Positions 32,152 to 43,652 of a stretch of DNA of 64,000 nucleotides are shown here, piece by piece. The translations under genes and the position numbers were made by a program. Position 1 is the first letter of the stretch, and each line of letters begins with the position of its first letter. This DNA is from Achaetomiella virescens (taxonomy: Eukaryota; Ascomycota; Sordariomycetes; Sordariales; Chaetomiaceae), in NCBI GenBank assembly GCA_031001845.1, contig JARNGD010000052.1, positions 124,001 to 188,000 on the forward strand, written 5' to 3'. Below the pieces are notes generated by a model. That model had not been told where the DNA came from, did not search any database, and worked only from the letters and a program-made list of their open reading frames with translations.

Positions 32152-34935
32152 AGGGTTCTATGTTGGGGCACAGCGAAGGCAGGCAGTCGCCCTATTTGCA
32201 AGGAGTATTGTCATGAGGCAAGTGGGTGGCGGGGTTTGGTCGGGTTTGCGTCTTTGCGCACAGTGCCGAACTTTCGGCGGCCCGAACAAAGTGCAGCGGA
32301 ATGGGGACTTTGTTTCAAAGCAAAGGCCAAGGACCTTGTCTTCAAGATCGTCTTCATCTTGGGGGTTGGGCGGCGCAACCACGGTGCAGACGACCGAGAA
32401 AGGCGCTGTTTGTGTGGTGTAAGGCCAGCTGAATGGCAAGGCGAGATGCGTCGAGGTGCGTCGTTCCCCTTGCGCGGGAGGAGTCGGGGGAGCGACTATG
32501 GGATGGGGGTAATAGGGGGGCGGTGCGACGATGCAGAAATGCCCCCAGCTCAACTCGAGCCACAGGCACAACAAATCGCTATTTGGCGGGCTGGTCTCGT
32601 CAACCTAAACTGAGGCTTGCAAGACCCCATGCGCCCGCGCAGTGTGATGTCCGCAGCATGTGCGCATGGGCACTGGCCGTTCCCCTCTATGGGTCCATGG
32701 GTCCCATGGCCCGCCTGTCGCACCCCGCCACCTCGCTGAGGCGGACGCTGCGCAATGTGTTCGCAAGGTTGAGGGAGCATGAACCGGCCAGCTCAAAAGA
32801 CGGGCCGGGAGCCAGCCGCCTTTTCGAGAACGGAGTACAAAAGCAAGGCATCGATCGAATCGATCCTTGCAGCGGGGCAGAAAGTCTTGTAATGCACGTA
32901 CCCTGGACCCTCGGTGGTGATGATAGGCTTCAGGCCGTCCTTCTTCCTCTTCTTGTTTATTGCCGAGTTGCCGTTAGCAGAGCCAGTCGGCATCGACCCG
33001 CCTTGCGGCGACTTTTGCGCCAGCGTGTCCTTGCTGTGTTGCGCTCCGTTCATCGTGTGTGAAAAGGGAATCAGCAATCAAGTTAACAAAAAGGGTCGGA
33101 TGACGGTCGTGCGCGCGTCGCCGTGCTCTCGAGAACGGCGTCGATGGGGTCTCGGTGGGGAATAGCAAGGGGAGGGGCTTGTCGACGGAGAAAAAGTCGA
33201 CGTCTGTTCCGAAAGTTGTCAGTTAGCGTTTTGATGTCCAGGACGGCGGATGGTGGCAGGCTCATATGCAGCAACGGGTGATTCGACGTCAGCGCGTGGG
33301 TGGCCAGGAGGAGAAAAGCTCGGTGGCTCGGTCGCGCTGAAATGCTCACTCGTCTGTGATATCTCAAGGTAGGGAGCGCAATCCTCGGAAGCAGCTTTGC
33401 GCATTCCAAATCCAGGATGACGGGCTGTCAGTGAGGCGATGTCAAGCTCCTGGCAGAGACGAATGGCGCAGATTTGCAGTCGCGAAGACTTGGTTTGGTC
33501 GGAAGATGCCCAGTGCTGGTTGAGCGACGGTATGATGTTCGAATGCGACAGGTCTGTCTCGGGCGCGGGCTGCCCCGGCTGGGTTGGTCCAGGGGTGCTG
33601 AGGAAGGGAGGAGGGGCAACACACGAGCGCTGTGACTTGATGCGAAGCCTTACCTTCACGGATATCGAGCGACGGAAGTTCGCAAGAGCTTGCAGGAGGT
33701 GCTGTGATCTCGAAAAGGTTGTGGGAAGGACGTCATAGACGGGTGCGCATGGAAACCTGCGCCTTGGAAAGCTGGGTCTGCCGATTCTGCAGCAGGTGCT
33801 TCTGTACGGTACCACTCTCAAAGTCTTGCGCGTTTTGTTGCGAATGAAAACGAGGGGCAGCGGGGAGCTGAGGTTTGCGCTAGAATCCGCGACAAGAGGA
33901 TCTGATTTTGTTGAAAGAACGCTGCACAATAATGATCTGGAGGACTTGAGGCTAGGATGACAGGAGTGCGAGGTAGGTATTATTCGAATGTGATTGTTAT
34001 GAGAGGAAATGGGACGAAGCAGCAATGGAACCCTTGTGAATCTGGGATTTCGAGCTGACAATCGCTGGGGAGGCGCCATGATGCGACACGAACGGCAATG
34101 GTGGGGCCGTCCATCGCAACTTGAAGAAGTTGGCAGGGGCAAGGTGGCTGTCGCAGAGGCAGCGAATCCCGTCGGCCACCAACCCTGAAACCCAGCCAGG
34201 GGCCATGGCCAAGTTGATCAAGCAATTTGCACTGTCATGTTGGCGCCTCAGGCTCCAAAGAGGACCAACCCCATATCAGAGCCACTTCATTGGCATTCCC
34301 AATCAAAACCTCATTATAAGTCCATGTTCCTGTTGGCGAAGCGCCAGCAATTTGCACGTCGGACAGATGAGCCTGGGGCCAACGGCCAATATTTTCTCTG
34401 ACCTTTTTCCGAGACGTGTTGGGGCGCTCACAAGTGGAAAGGCAGACTCGCCATCAGGGCGCTCATCCATGGGCAGGGCAGTGTCGCTTGCTGCCCGCCT
34501 CGGTCGACAGTTGCCTGCCTGGTGGCCACCAATTTGGAATAGTCGTCCCTGCCCGTGCCCCAGGTAAGTCTTGCCAGCGGAGTATTGATGGCTGTTCTGC
34601 ACTGCCAGCAGGCCCCACACCATCAACCCTACCATCCTTCTAGGCTCTCCGTTGGAACAGCTCTGGCAAAGGTGCAGTTTCCAGCATCCAAACAGAAAAA
34701 CAGCGCGCAGACCCTGATTCATTTCGCAACTGCCTCGCTCTCTGCCGGGTGGGTCATCACTGGGGTCTTGGTTGAGTATAAATTCCGTGCTAGATTCAAT
34801 GCTTTCACTCATTTTGTCGACATCAAAGTTCTGTCATCTTCGCAAGCAGGCCCTCGTCCTTGGGGCGAGCCCAGCTCGCAGCCGCAACACCGCGTCTGAC
34901 GTGCTTGGTAGGAGCCCACTCACTTGTTCCTCCCC
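32152..34935. other. 2.8 kb upstream of SRPK, no firm gene
   Basis: A minus-strand stretch 33053-32902 reads MNGAQHSKDTLAQKSPQGGS then NKKRKKDGLKPIITTEGP up to a good donor (GTACGT at 32901). It may be a 5' exon of the SRPK gene, but a direct join to the acceptor at 32129-32128 is out of phase, so I leave it open. A 307-codon minus-strand frame (33219-34142) is Pro/Ser-rich without domains and is not called. Confidence 0.35.
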
Positions 34936-35947
34936 AAACCCAAGATGGAGGCCCAGCAGCAAGCTGATTGGCGCTTCTCGCTGACGGCGGTCGTCCCTCG
35001 CACCCACTAGAGTTAGCTCACAAGGTGTTGCTGTCTCAGGGAGAGCATCGCGATATTGTCACCTTTGGCAGGACCGCCCGGACGAGTGGCAGCTCTTCAC
35101 CAAGCAGCTCGAGCGCTGGAAACAATTTCGGAGGTCTCAGCGGGATGCGAGGGAGAACAGGAGCGCATTGCCAAGTACGCTGGTGTTATCCAGAGTGAGT
35201 TTGGATCCAGTCTCGGGTTCCCGGCCTGGTTCCAGACTGCAGCTTGCGAGCTCGTATCGAGGATGCAAGGCGGCAGAGCAAACTCGCAACCTGGACCGAT
35301 TATCTATTTATCGAATACATCAGGAGCGGGTCGTACACGGGGAAGATGAAGTCGCATGAGCCACAGTATATGGATGACTGGGATGCGCTCGCCACCTCAG
35401 GTGTGCTGCATCCCGCAGAGCAGTGCATGGATGAAGATCAGCGCGAGCAGGTTGTTCTCAGACTGTGCAACCCGCCTAACGGAGATCGCCAGGGAGATGC
35501 ATGAGAATCGCAGGGCCAACGATGAGTCGCGTCTCACGCCCACCACCGGGGGGCTACCATCACTAGAATAGCGCCACGGACTGTCGATTGCGTTGCTAAA
35601 ATACGCCAAAGCGAAGAGGAGGCTCGAGTTGCTCGACGATAGGGCCAAATAGACCCGAGAATTCAAAAGAAGACGCAGGGCCTAATACCGCTCAGCCAAG
35701 AACGAGGCCGACCGCCACAAAGTGCTGTGGCAATGGGCAGCTGGGAAACTCCCTTTGATAGAGGAGGAGGGAGGGTTGCCTTGACCATGCCTAGCGTCCT
35801 CCCCTCGGTTGAGGCGGCCAGAGCTGAGGATAACGATGGGACCAGCATGATAGGAAAGATTGAAAAGTTAGACAACGAGTGCCGCAGCGGCATCGATCCG
35901 TCGTTTGAAATAGGAAGTTCTGACAACGATCAGGCTGTAGAATCCTG
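34936..35947 (+). pseudogene. Decayed member of a fungal-specific coiled-coil family
   Basis: Fragments in all three frames can be read in order. They are WQDRPDEWQLFTKQLERWKQ, FRRSQRDARENRSA, GEQERIAKYAGVIQSEFGSS, RIEDARRQSKLATWTDYLFI, EYIRSGSYTGKMKSHEPQYM, DDWDALATSGVLHPAEQ and, late, LLKYAKAKRRLELLDD. The pattern of a QSKL.TW..YL.FEY block followed by W..L..S.VL.P.E is what I remember from a multicopy, highly charged coiled-coil family of unknown function in filamentous ascomycetes; this recognition is from memory. Frame changes and stops are frequent and parts are missing, so it is called a pseudogene. The last frame ends at 35947. Confidence 0.55.
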
Positions 35948-36187
35948 AGTGGAGGCAGAAGTAATATTGTCAGTCTCATTAATTATTACTCCAGACCTGA
36001 CCCTTCGACGTTCCTGAAAATCTCTCATCCCTATGTTGATTTCCAACTCCCGTTCCGCCATCTGCACCCTCCTTGTGTCTCATCGAGTCCTTTCTATGGT
36101 GCGCTAGGGCTGAGCTGGTCTTGAAGGTCTTCCCACATTCGCACACGTCACATTTGCCTCCGCACTCGTTTGAACCTCTTGCGGAGC

Positions 36188-37017
36188 CTACGTCGCGCTT
36201 GGGACGAACTCCCAGTCGATGATTGCCCTTATATTAGTAGGGCATTCGGGCGAATCAATGACGTTGCGGGGGGCCATGTCCGCGTGAACGGCGACAACGG
36301 GCACGTCCTCTACGAGGGCTGGGATGGCGGACAGGCGGCTCTCGACAAAGGCTTCGATGCGGGCGACATATCGGGCCTTGCACTCTTCGAAGCCTTGCTG
36401 TTTCCTGAGGGCGACAAGCGAGGAGGGAATGTAGGTGCGGAGGTACTCGCGCACGGATCGAAAAGGGCCGCCGAGGCTGCCGCGCCGGTCGGGAGTCGGG
36501 ACCGATCTCCAGGATGGTCTGGCCATCGTCAGCCGGCGTAGCGGCGAGCTCGCCGATCAGACGCGGCTCTGGGAGCTGAAGTCGCCAGCAGGCTTGGAAT
36601 GCGAGGGCCGTCTTTCGCACAAAAGCGAGCTTCTGCTCGTAGAAAAGCCGTTGGTAGACTGCTGATGCCATAGCGCCTGGTATGAACGGCATGGTCTGTT
36701 TGGCCATGCCTGTCGCGTCTTCAAGTTCGCCACCGAGGACCATTGCAACGTCAATCGCCTGATGTGGTGTGCCGCCTGGAACCTCGTGGGCCTCGAGATC
36801 AAGATGAGCGTTGGGTTCACGACGTGATATGACGGCAACTGTGACGCCTACGGGTGCAGCCATCAATCAGCATTGCCAATTCAACTGGAGCATCTCCGAG
36901 CGCATCAACCTGCCCGCCTGAAAAGATCGAAACCTGTTTGTTGTCGTTAGCCTTTCTCAAAATGGACTGAAGGTCAATGATGCCAGCATGCTGGATGGTT
37001 TGCGTTATTATATGCAT
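36188..37017 (-). pseudogene. N-terminal two-thirds of an APH-family gene (broken)
   Basis: The frame can begin at the ATG at 37017. It passes through MVLGGELEDATGMAKQTMPF, FIPGAMASAVYQRLFYEQKL and RLIGELAATPADDGQTILEI. After a frame change near 36480 it continues with GPFRSVREYLRTYIPSSLVA, ARIEAFVESRLSAIPALVED and the catalytic loop VVAVHADMAPRNVI, then RAIIDWEFVPSA before a stop at 36188. The order is that of fungal phosphotransferases of the APH family. The segment that should follow IIDWEF is absent here but appears on the other strand at ~38018-38340. The N-terminal exon also needs a frame change near 36850. Confidence 0.65.
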
Positions 37018-38017
37018 CCTACACCTGGTGGAGGAGAGTCAGGGGGGTTCTGTGGTTGAATTTGGGCCTTGGGTTTTCTCCTTGGATGGTCACGTTTACA
37101 ACTTCACAACCAACACTCAGCAGATGTTGGGCCCCCAAGTGAAGTTCGCTGCATCTTCCGACTTTTTTTTTGTTGGGTCAGATAACTTTGTGTTCGAAGG
37201 CCGATCGCTTGTAGGTTGAGCACTAAACTCGCATTGATATGCGTGTCCTTATTTTTGTCACCTTTACCCTTTATTGCAATACTGCGTGTAGTTCGTTGGC
37301 CTTGACCTTGGCCATGAGAGGTCTGAGGGACAGCCAGGTGCTACAACTCAACCGTTAAATCGCCCCGCAACAGAACGATTTGCTGTTCTGGATGCTAATT
37401 AGTAACCAGCTTTATTACTCTTTTAACACAACCAGTTCGTTTGCACTGTGGTGCGCCAGGTAGCGTTAAGGCAGCCTGCGCCACAGCCCATCTTGTGTCA
37501 CATACGGTTTGCTGACGCCTGCGCCCTGCAGAGAGAGACTGTTGTAAAGAGGTCATTGACCTCCCACACTTACAGACCGCTCCGCCTGCCTTTGTTGCCC
37601 GCAATGGCTATTAAATGGCTGTTAAGCAGCCATTGCGCCCATCTTCCAGTTCTTCCACAACTTTAACTCAACACAACACTTCCATAGACAACACACATCA
37701 TCAATTTCCCCTACATTTGAGCCCATCACTGCAACAGAGGCCCGTTACCCAGTTTGGGATAATGGCACCCTTTCTCCAGAATCCCCCATTTGCAACTGCA
37801 ATCTTTCTGCCCTTTCCATGTCTGGCAACCATGGAAGAGGCGATATGTATTAGATGCCACTGTGTCTTCGTCTCATACAGGGCCCTAGATGTCCACTTGA
37901 GGAGCTGCGATGCCCACTTTGAGCCGCATAGATCTACGCCTTGGGCCTTTCATTCCTCCGCCAGCCATATACGGTTCAGTAAGTGAGCCACAATATCGCC
38001 ATCCAAACTCCAAGAAC
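37018..38017. other. Segment between the two APH halves
   Basis: No firm gene. A plus-strand frame around 37831-37985 reads MEEAICIRCHCVFVSYRALD then VHLRSCDAHFEPH, which recalls a single degenerate C2H2 finger, but the final His is a Cys and no other finger is near. A run of eight T lies at 37165-37172. Confidence 0.35.
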
Positions 38018-38340
38018 CGCCGTCAGCACCTGATCATCGAAATCCTTTTCCGCAAGCCTGCTGCGAGCGGATTTGAGAAGGAGTATGAGGTGCCGGCGAG
38101 CTGAAAGAGGCGGTTTAGGGATCGATTCCGCAGTGGAAAAAGTGGGAGGTGAGGCAGTGAAGCCATTTCTGGAGTGGTTCTGTTTGGACTGTTTATGAAG
38201 CCTTAGTGGAGGCCGGACGACTTGACGGCCGAGGAAAGAGAGGGGTTTTGGAGGGAGAATGGTGAAGTTCACGAAGGAGCTCTTGGGGAGGCATGGAGAT
38301 GAAATCAATGGGGAAGTGAGGAATGACGATGCGGCATAAG
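38018..38340 (+). pseudogene. C-terminal third of an APH-family gene, opposite strand to its N-terminal part
   Basis: Reading across frames gives HLIIEILFRKPAASGFEKEY, ELKEAV-stop-GSIPQWKKW, KPFLEWFCLDCL, MKP-stop-WRPDDLTAEERE and GFWRENGEVHEGALGEAW. In the fungal APH-like proteins I remember, a segment like R-I-I-E-x-L-F-R-K-P follows directly after IIDWEF and leads to a W-rich end of this kind. Both stops (TAG) replace positions usually occupied by W or E. The piece complements the minus-strand fragment ending at 36188. Confidence 0.55.
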
Positions 38341-39162
38341 TGAGATGGGTAGTTTGTGGTATTAGAAGCGTTCGTTGTCTCGATTTGCTCAAGGTAATAA
38401 TCTATTGGCTTTTTAGGGAGAGCCAGGGTGTATGGGTCAGAGTGAGTGATCCAAGCTCAGCCTTGTTAGTAATTACATGAACTTCAGGCCTCTCTTACTC
38501 ACAGGGGGTTTATTCACCACTAATTACTCATTTACTCCAGGATTACTTTACGGAGTAAGGAGCCACAGTCAAATCCACGTCCTTCCGAGTTTGCCATTGC
38601 CAACAACAATGGAGCATTGCTTTGCAGCCGTTGCTGGGTTTTGCCCGCACCTTCCCTCTGTTCTCTCAAACTCCAAACAACCAGGACTCGTTCCTTCAAT
38701 CCATCAGTTCCAGGCAGCAACGACTCAAATCGATGATCCAATAACCGGAGCGAACCACATTCACGACGATTCAACCGTTGCCACAGGCATCGGTGATGCC
38801 CCCAAATTATTTGTCGATCGGCCAAGGCGGGCCACGTGCACTGGCCACGCCGACATCAGATCACCAACCCGAGTCAACTGCGACTCTCCCATGTTGGTTC
38901 CCCACTACAGGCCCCCCGACACGGAAGGTCATCAGCCTCACTCATGGGTGGCATCTGCATGCTTGCTGGTTGCACAGGTGGTGGTGTGGTTGGCGCACAG
39001 ATACTTCGTCTCGCTCCCTGCCGCCCCTTGCCAATTTGGTTACCAATAAGCATGCATCATCCGAACCAGGGTCCCCAGCTGGCTCCCGCACGGGAGGATG
39101 ATGCACGCACATTATAAAAGCCTCGCTTAGCCGGGATTCACTACGCCACCCAGCGCGGCAGA
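38341..39162. other. Intergenic, no gene seen
   Basis: A 190-codon frame (38477-39049) has no domain or codon-like bias. A TATA-like string (ATTATAAAAGC) lies near 39110, about 50 bp before the ATG at 39163. Confidence 0.35.
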
Positions 39163-39999
39163 ATGGCTGAGGCCGTTCGTCGTGATTGGAAATTGTTCTG
39201 GGCCAGGGAAAAGGAAAGGCATTTTGATGCCGAAGTCTCGAACGCGTCGAGGAAACGAGAAAATCCACAAGCAGCAGTCCTCATCTAGCTCTCGGGACGG
39301 TCCTTGGCAGCGCCGCTCCCGCAGCCAAATCCTTCCCACTGCCACGTTACGTCCCGAACACTCGGGCCGAGCAAAACTAGGAATTCCCGGCTCTCGACGG
39401 ACTCAAGGCCTTTTCGAACTAGCCCCTTGGCCCCGTCTTGCGCACGCATCCGCCGCCAAGCCATGTGTACCAGAAATTACCGCCAAACCGGCCAGCGCGG
39501 AGACTCCCGATTTGACAGCACTTTCTGGGGAGATGACTTCTTTCGTGGCGGCCCTCGCCCAAACTGGAGGCATGCCTTTTCTTGATGCCCTACCTTGCCG
39601 TTTTCATTTTACTCTTCTCATCACAGCAACCTGACACGGCCACAAGACTCTATGATGCACAAGGGAATCAAGAAGCCAAAGCCCAATGCGGTGACGGTCA
39701 ACGGCTGCGTTTACTGGCCCCGCTGGCTACCGACCGAGCAGCCCGATGTCTGCACAATTACCAGGAGATCCGATAGGAACATTACGGATGACCAGGCAGC
39801 CGCGGTTACCATCACCGAAGAGGAGCTGCGCCACTTCGCACTTGTTATTCCCCGCCTCTATCAGGTCGGTGCGAAGAGGCGGGCAGGCTGATGGCCTGGA
39901 AAGCGGCACACGAGGAAGGAGTTCAGAGTTGGGAGCTTCATGGGTTCTTCAATACCAAGGCGTACGATTGGGAGCATAATTTGAAGCCGTGAAACCCAG
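39163..39999 (+). pseudogene. Unidentified gene remnant with Trp-rich C-terminus
   Basis: The ATG at 39163 starts MAEAVRRDWKLFWAREKERH and stops after ~42 codons. From 39652 a frame reads MMHKGIKKPKPNAVTVNGCV then YWPRWLPTEQPDVCTITRRS and TEEELRHFALVIPRLYQ. After one frame change near 39885 it continues as RLMAWKAAHEEGVQSWELHG and FFNTKAYDWEHNLKP to a stop. Composition and order look like a real protein broken by indels, but I do not recognise the family. It could be an intact gene with introns and one sequence error. Confidence 0.35.
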
Positions 40000-40833
40000 G
40001 CCGCCAAGGGAGGCCATGAGGCTGTTGGAGAAGTAGAGGTTGGAGAACGGACAGGGCGAAGACGAACCCACCGACTTGGAACTATGTTCCTTCCTAAGTC
40101 TTAGAACTGCAGAGTCTACCCTGATAGATGTGTTGAGAGGTTCGGGAACCGCACGAGTAATCCCCAGACTTGTCTGCCCCGGCACAGCAACTGCGAGCTC
40201 GGGTCAGACAGTCACTCGAACCGGCCCAGCGCACTGAGAACAAGGCAGCGCAAATAAGCCGAAGAGCAGTAGCAAGCAAGATGAGGACGATGACAAAGAG
40301 GAAGACCGAAAGCCTACCGGCAGATATGCCAAGTGCTGGCAGCACGTTCGAATGGTTACTTCAAGACAAGTCGAAGTGGACGGAGGGCATCGTTTTCAGG
40401 GTCCTGGTGCTATGACTACATGTGAAGGCTGAAGACCGTCTTTGGGGAGTGGTTCCTAGTTCGCCGGACGTTGTGTCAGAAATCTAAGGCGGGCCATGCG
40501 AGAACATATTTCGATTAGAGAAACAACACCCGATTCAGTTGCAATTATGTCTCTTTTACTAAAGCTTTCCGTTTGGTTTGCATTATCCCGGAGCAGAGGC
40601 AAGGGAGAAAAGACGCTGAGAGGCCTCCCAGGCCGCTCTACCAGGCCGCTATATTGGCCGCTTGAACAAGAAACAGGTCCCTATTTCGGCCTACACCATT
40701 AACCCATACCAGATCCGAGAGACACCGCCTTCAGCAAGAGCCGATGTAGTATTGCGCCAAGAACATAGAAACAACAGAGATATTGAAATACTACCTCGTG
40801 GACGACCAGCCGACTTAACTTGAAAGTGGCGAG
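40000..40833. other. Unassigned sequence with scattered protein-like fragments
   Basis: Fragments such as EPTDLELCSFLSLRTAESTL (near 40070) and NNRDIEILPRGRPAD (near 40770) look as if they were once coding but lie in broken frames. I cannot name a family; relics of mobile elements are possible. Confidence 0.3.
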
Positions 40834-41280
40834 ATGAAGGCTGCTCAACCCGGCTCAGCCATCATTCCGGAGGTCAGCGGTCAGAAGTTTCTGGGCCCCG
40901 ACTGTGTCTTTTTGTGCGTGGTGGGACCAGTGAAGATCGCAGCATGCAGTCAGCCACGCAAGCTCAAATCAAAAGAGCGGAACTATATTGGGCAAGGGAA
41001 TGCCTGTGTCGGGACGGTCGAGGCTCTATTTACCCCACGAAATATGGATATTTTGCCCCAGATTTATCAGTTGATGGATAGATTAGAGTCGAATTGTCCC
41101 GGACCAGTCGGCAGCATTGGGAAGTATCTTCGTTTCCCAACGAGCTGGGCGCTCAGATGCCGCACCACGAAGTCCTCGGCCGCTGCTGTTTCACCATCGC
41201 ACGGGAACCGTCCAAAGCCCCTGCCGGAAGGTGGCTTCTTTACCGATGGCTACCCTGCCGTTTTAATAGCAACCGGCTGA
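40834..41280 (+). CDS. Unrecognised ORF, 148 codons
   Basis: The frame is ATG-initiated, starting MKAAQPGSAIIPEVSGQKFL and ending GGFFTDGYPAVLIATG. It contains GNACVGTVEALFTPRNMDIL. No signal peptide, helices or known motif is visible. It lies in a region of decayed genes and may be chance or a remnant. Confidence 0.2.
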   Translation: MKAAQPGSAIIPEVSGQKFLGPDCVFLCVVGPVKIAACSQPRKLKSKERNYIGQGNACVGTVEALFTPRNMDILPQIYQLMDRLESNCPGPVGSIGKYLRFPTSWALRCRTTKSSAAAVSPSHGNRPKPLPEGGFFTDGYPAVLIATG

Positions 41281-41666
41281 CATCCGGCTACATGCTTTGC
41301 TTGGATGGCAGTTATTTGAAGCATGAAAGCCTCTGAGGCCCCCTGCTATCTGTCGGGATTGGGAAAAAAAAAGGGGGGGGGTTTCCTTCCGAGGCGTTAC
41401 ATTGGCGACGATAACCAGGATCCTTTATTCGCCTCCTTTTGGCATACATATCTTACGATAGAACTTTTACCGGCAAAAATCAAACTTGCGTTAGCAACGC
41501 AGGGGCTGTTGATGGCAACTGAACGAACCGGCAGAAAAGAGGAGAATACTGCGGGGAAACGGGAGGAAACGACCTGGGGAAGATAAGAGTATAAGAGACC
41601 CATTCCCCATGCCCTCGTCCATGTAAGGTTCCGCATTAAGCAAGAGCCTTGCCATAGCCCGCCACA

Positions 41667-43021
41667 ATGGCTCGTCTTACACTTAGTGGGCTTCTTGCAG
41701 TCCCCTGGCTCCTGTTCTTGAGCCTCGTATCTGCCGATGCGGTGCTGAATCTCCAAATCAAAGGCAGGCCAAACCTTGACGCCCTAATTGCCAAGTCGGC
41801 AACATGCACCAAGAACAAGCTCAAGGTCCGCCGGGAATGGTTAGTTAATGGCGCCCTTCTCTTGACACGGACACGCAATTGAAAATATCTGGGGCGACAT
41901 CTCCGCTGCAGGAAGAAGGCCTACATTGCTGCTATGCTCTGCATTATGCAGAAGCCGTCCAAGCTGGATCCCAGCAAGTTTTCTGGAGCCAAGTCGCGGT
42001 ATGATGACTTTGTCGTCGTCCACATGAACCAGACGCTGAGCATCCACGGCACCGGATGTACCCCAGCCCCAGCACACAGCTTAAGCGCTGACACTTCCTC
42101 AGGGCAACTTCCTCTCATGGCACCGTTACTACACTTGGTCCTTTGAGCGAGTCCTCCGTGAAGAGTGCGGGTATACCGGGACTCAGCCCGTAAGTATTTA
42201 CAGTACTTCCAAAGGCCGAACCCGTTCCGCTCCCTAACACCAAACCAGTACTGGGACTGGGGACGCTGGGCCCAAGACCCAGAGAAGTCTCCCATCTTTG
42301 ACGGCAGCGACACCTCCCTAAGCGGAAACGGTGAGAAGATCCAGCATCGCGCCTCGGGGGTCGTGCCCGCCGGCAACGGCGGTGGCTGCGTCAAGACAGG
42401 CCCGTTCAAGAAGTTCGTCTTCCCCCATTCCGGACCCCTTCCTTCCCCCAACACCCACCGTGAACTAACCATTACCCCAGCATGACCGTCCACCTCGGCC
42501 CCGTCTCACCTTCTGTTGACCCCGCGCCGCCCGCAAACCCGCGTTCGGACGGGTATGGCGACAACCCGCGTTGCCTGCGCCGCGACATCTCGAACCAGCT
42601 CTCGTCCAAGTACGCGCGCACACAGGACATCGTCTCGCTGATCACCACCTCCCAAAATATCGGCACCTTCCAAGACACGATGCAATCCGTCGGCTTCGGC
42701 GTCGGTGCCGGCATGGGCGTGCACTCCGCAGGGCACTTCACCATTGCGGGTGATCCCGGCGGTGACTTCTACACGTCGCCGAATGATCCCGCCTTTTGGG
42801 TACATCATGCCATGATTGACCGGACGTGGACGATCTGGCAGAGCCAGGATCCTGCGTCGAGGACGCAGGTGATTGCTGGTGGGACGAGCATGATGGGGCT
42901 TGGGAGCCGGGCGCAGAGCTTGGTTGATTTGGTTGATTTGGGGGTTGTAGCGGAGAAGGTGTACAGGATTAGGGATCTTGTGAGCGTGGTGGATGGGCCG
43001 TTTTGTTATGTATATGAGTGA
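41667..43021 (+). CDS. Secreted tyrosinase (short, type-3 copper oxidase)
   Basis: Tyrosinases oxidise phenols to quinones, in melanin and phenolic metabolism. The start ATG at 41667 opens a signal peptide (MARLTLSGLLAVPWLLFLSL, probably cleaved after VSADA). Copper site A: FVVVHMNQTLSIHGT and FLSWHRYYTWSFERVL. Copper site B: GVHSAGHFTIAGDPGG and DPAFWVHHAMIDRTW. Introns are 41840-41911 (joins REW-KKAYIAAMLC), ~42059-42102, 42190-42248 (joins TQP-YWDWGRW) and 42413-42480 (joins FKN-MTVHLGP). The second junction is out of phase by one base, probably a missing base. The protein has ~350 residues and ends soon after copper B, so the C-terminal lid domain of long fungal tyrosinases is absent. This fits the short secreted class. 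Confidence 0.92.
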
Positions 43022-43652
43022 GCGAGGTCGAGATGATGGGAGGGTTCTACTGGTCAAGTGGGAAATGATTATTATCGCACACACGTTTGCTACCTCACCG
43101 CCCTCTCATTCCATGCCATGTTGACCAATTTCCAGATGATGCATTGCTTTTTGCCCTTGTTTCTATTTGCCGAGTAACGCATCAAATTGGTAAATTCTAC
43201 TAGCACTAGCCTCTCTCATTGTCAAAATTTGGGATCCTTACATAGACACTAGCACATTTCCTCTCTCACCAAAAAATCTCTCAAGTTTTAAGTCTGGGGA
43301 TATAATTGTCTAGAACTACAAAAAAAAAGAAATAATTATTACCACTATCAAATGCTACCATAACCTCGGTCTTACTAAGTTCGACGTCTTCCCTTCCGCA
43401 ATCCGATCCCTTGTTTTCCTTCCCTCTCCAACCAGCAGAGGGATTTCCCGATCATCCAGCAATTCCGGCGGATTGGAGCGCAAACACATCACGCTCTGTT
43501 TGAACTCCACCATCCATGACGGTTTCCCTTCTCAGGCCTCTCCGTGTGAACAATCCTCTGAGGAATCCGTGTCATCGCCTTCCTACTTGGCAGCATATGG
43601 AACCTAATGCAGATGATCCGGAAATCCTGGCTTCCTCCTCAACTGCACCAGA
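43022..43652. other. AT-rich 3' flank
   Basis: Positions 43180-43380 are distinctly AT-rich with A-runs, unlike the GC-rich neighbours. No gene is seen. Confidence 0.4.

Noticed and set aside
32902..33053. Candidate 5' exon of the SRPK gene
   Set aside because: A good donor is present, but joining to the visible acceptor (32128) is out of phase; not enough to add it to the gene.
33219..34142. 307-codon minus-strand frame upstream of SRPK
   Set aside because: Low-complexity Ser/Pro/Arg composition, no ATG at its start, no domain; expected in GC-rich leader sequence.
37831..37985. Possible single C2H2 finger
   Set aside because: The last zinc ligand would be Cys at an unusual spacing, and there is no second finger or clear gene around it.
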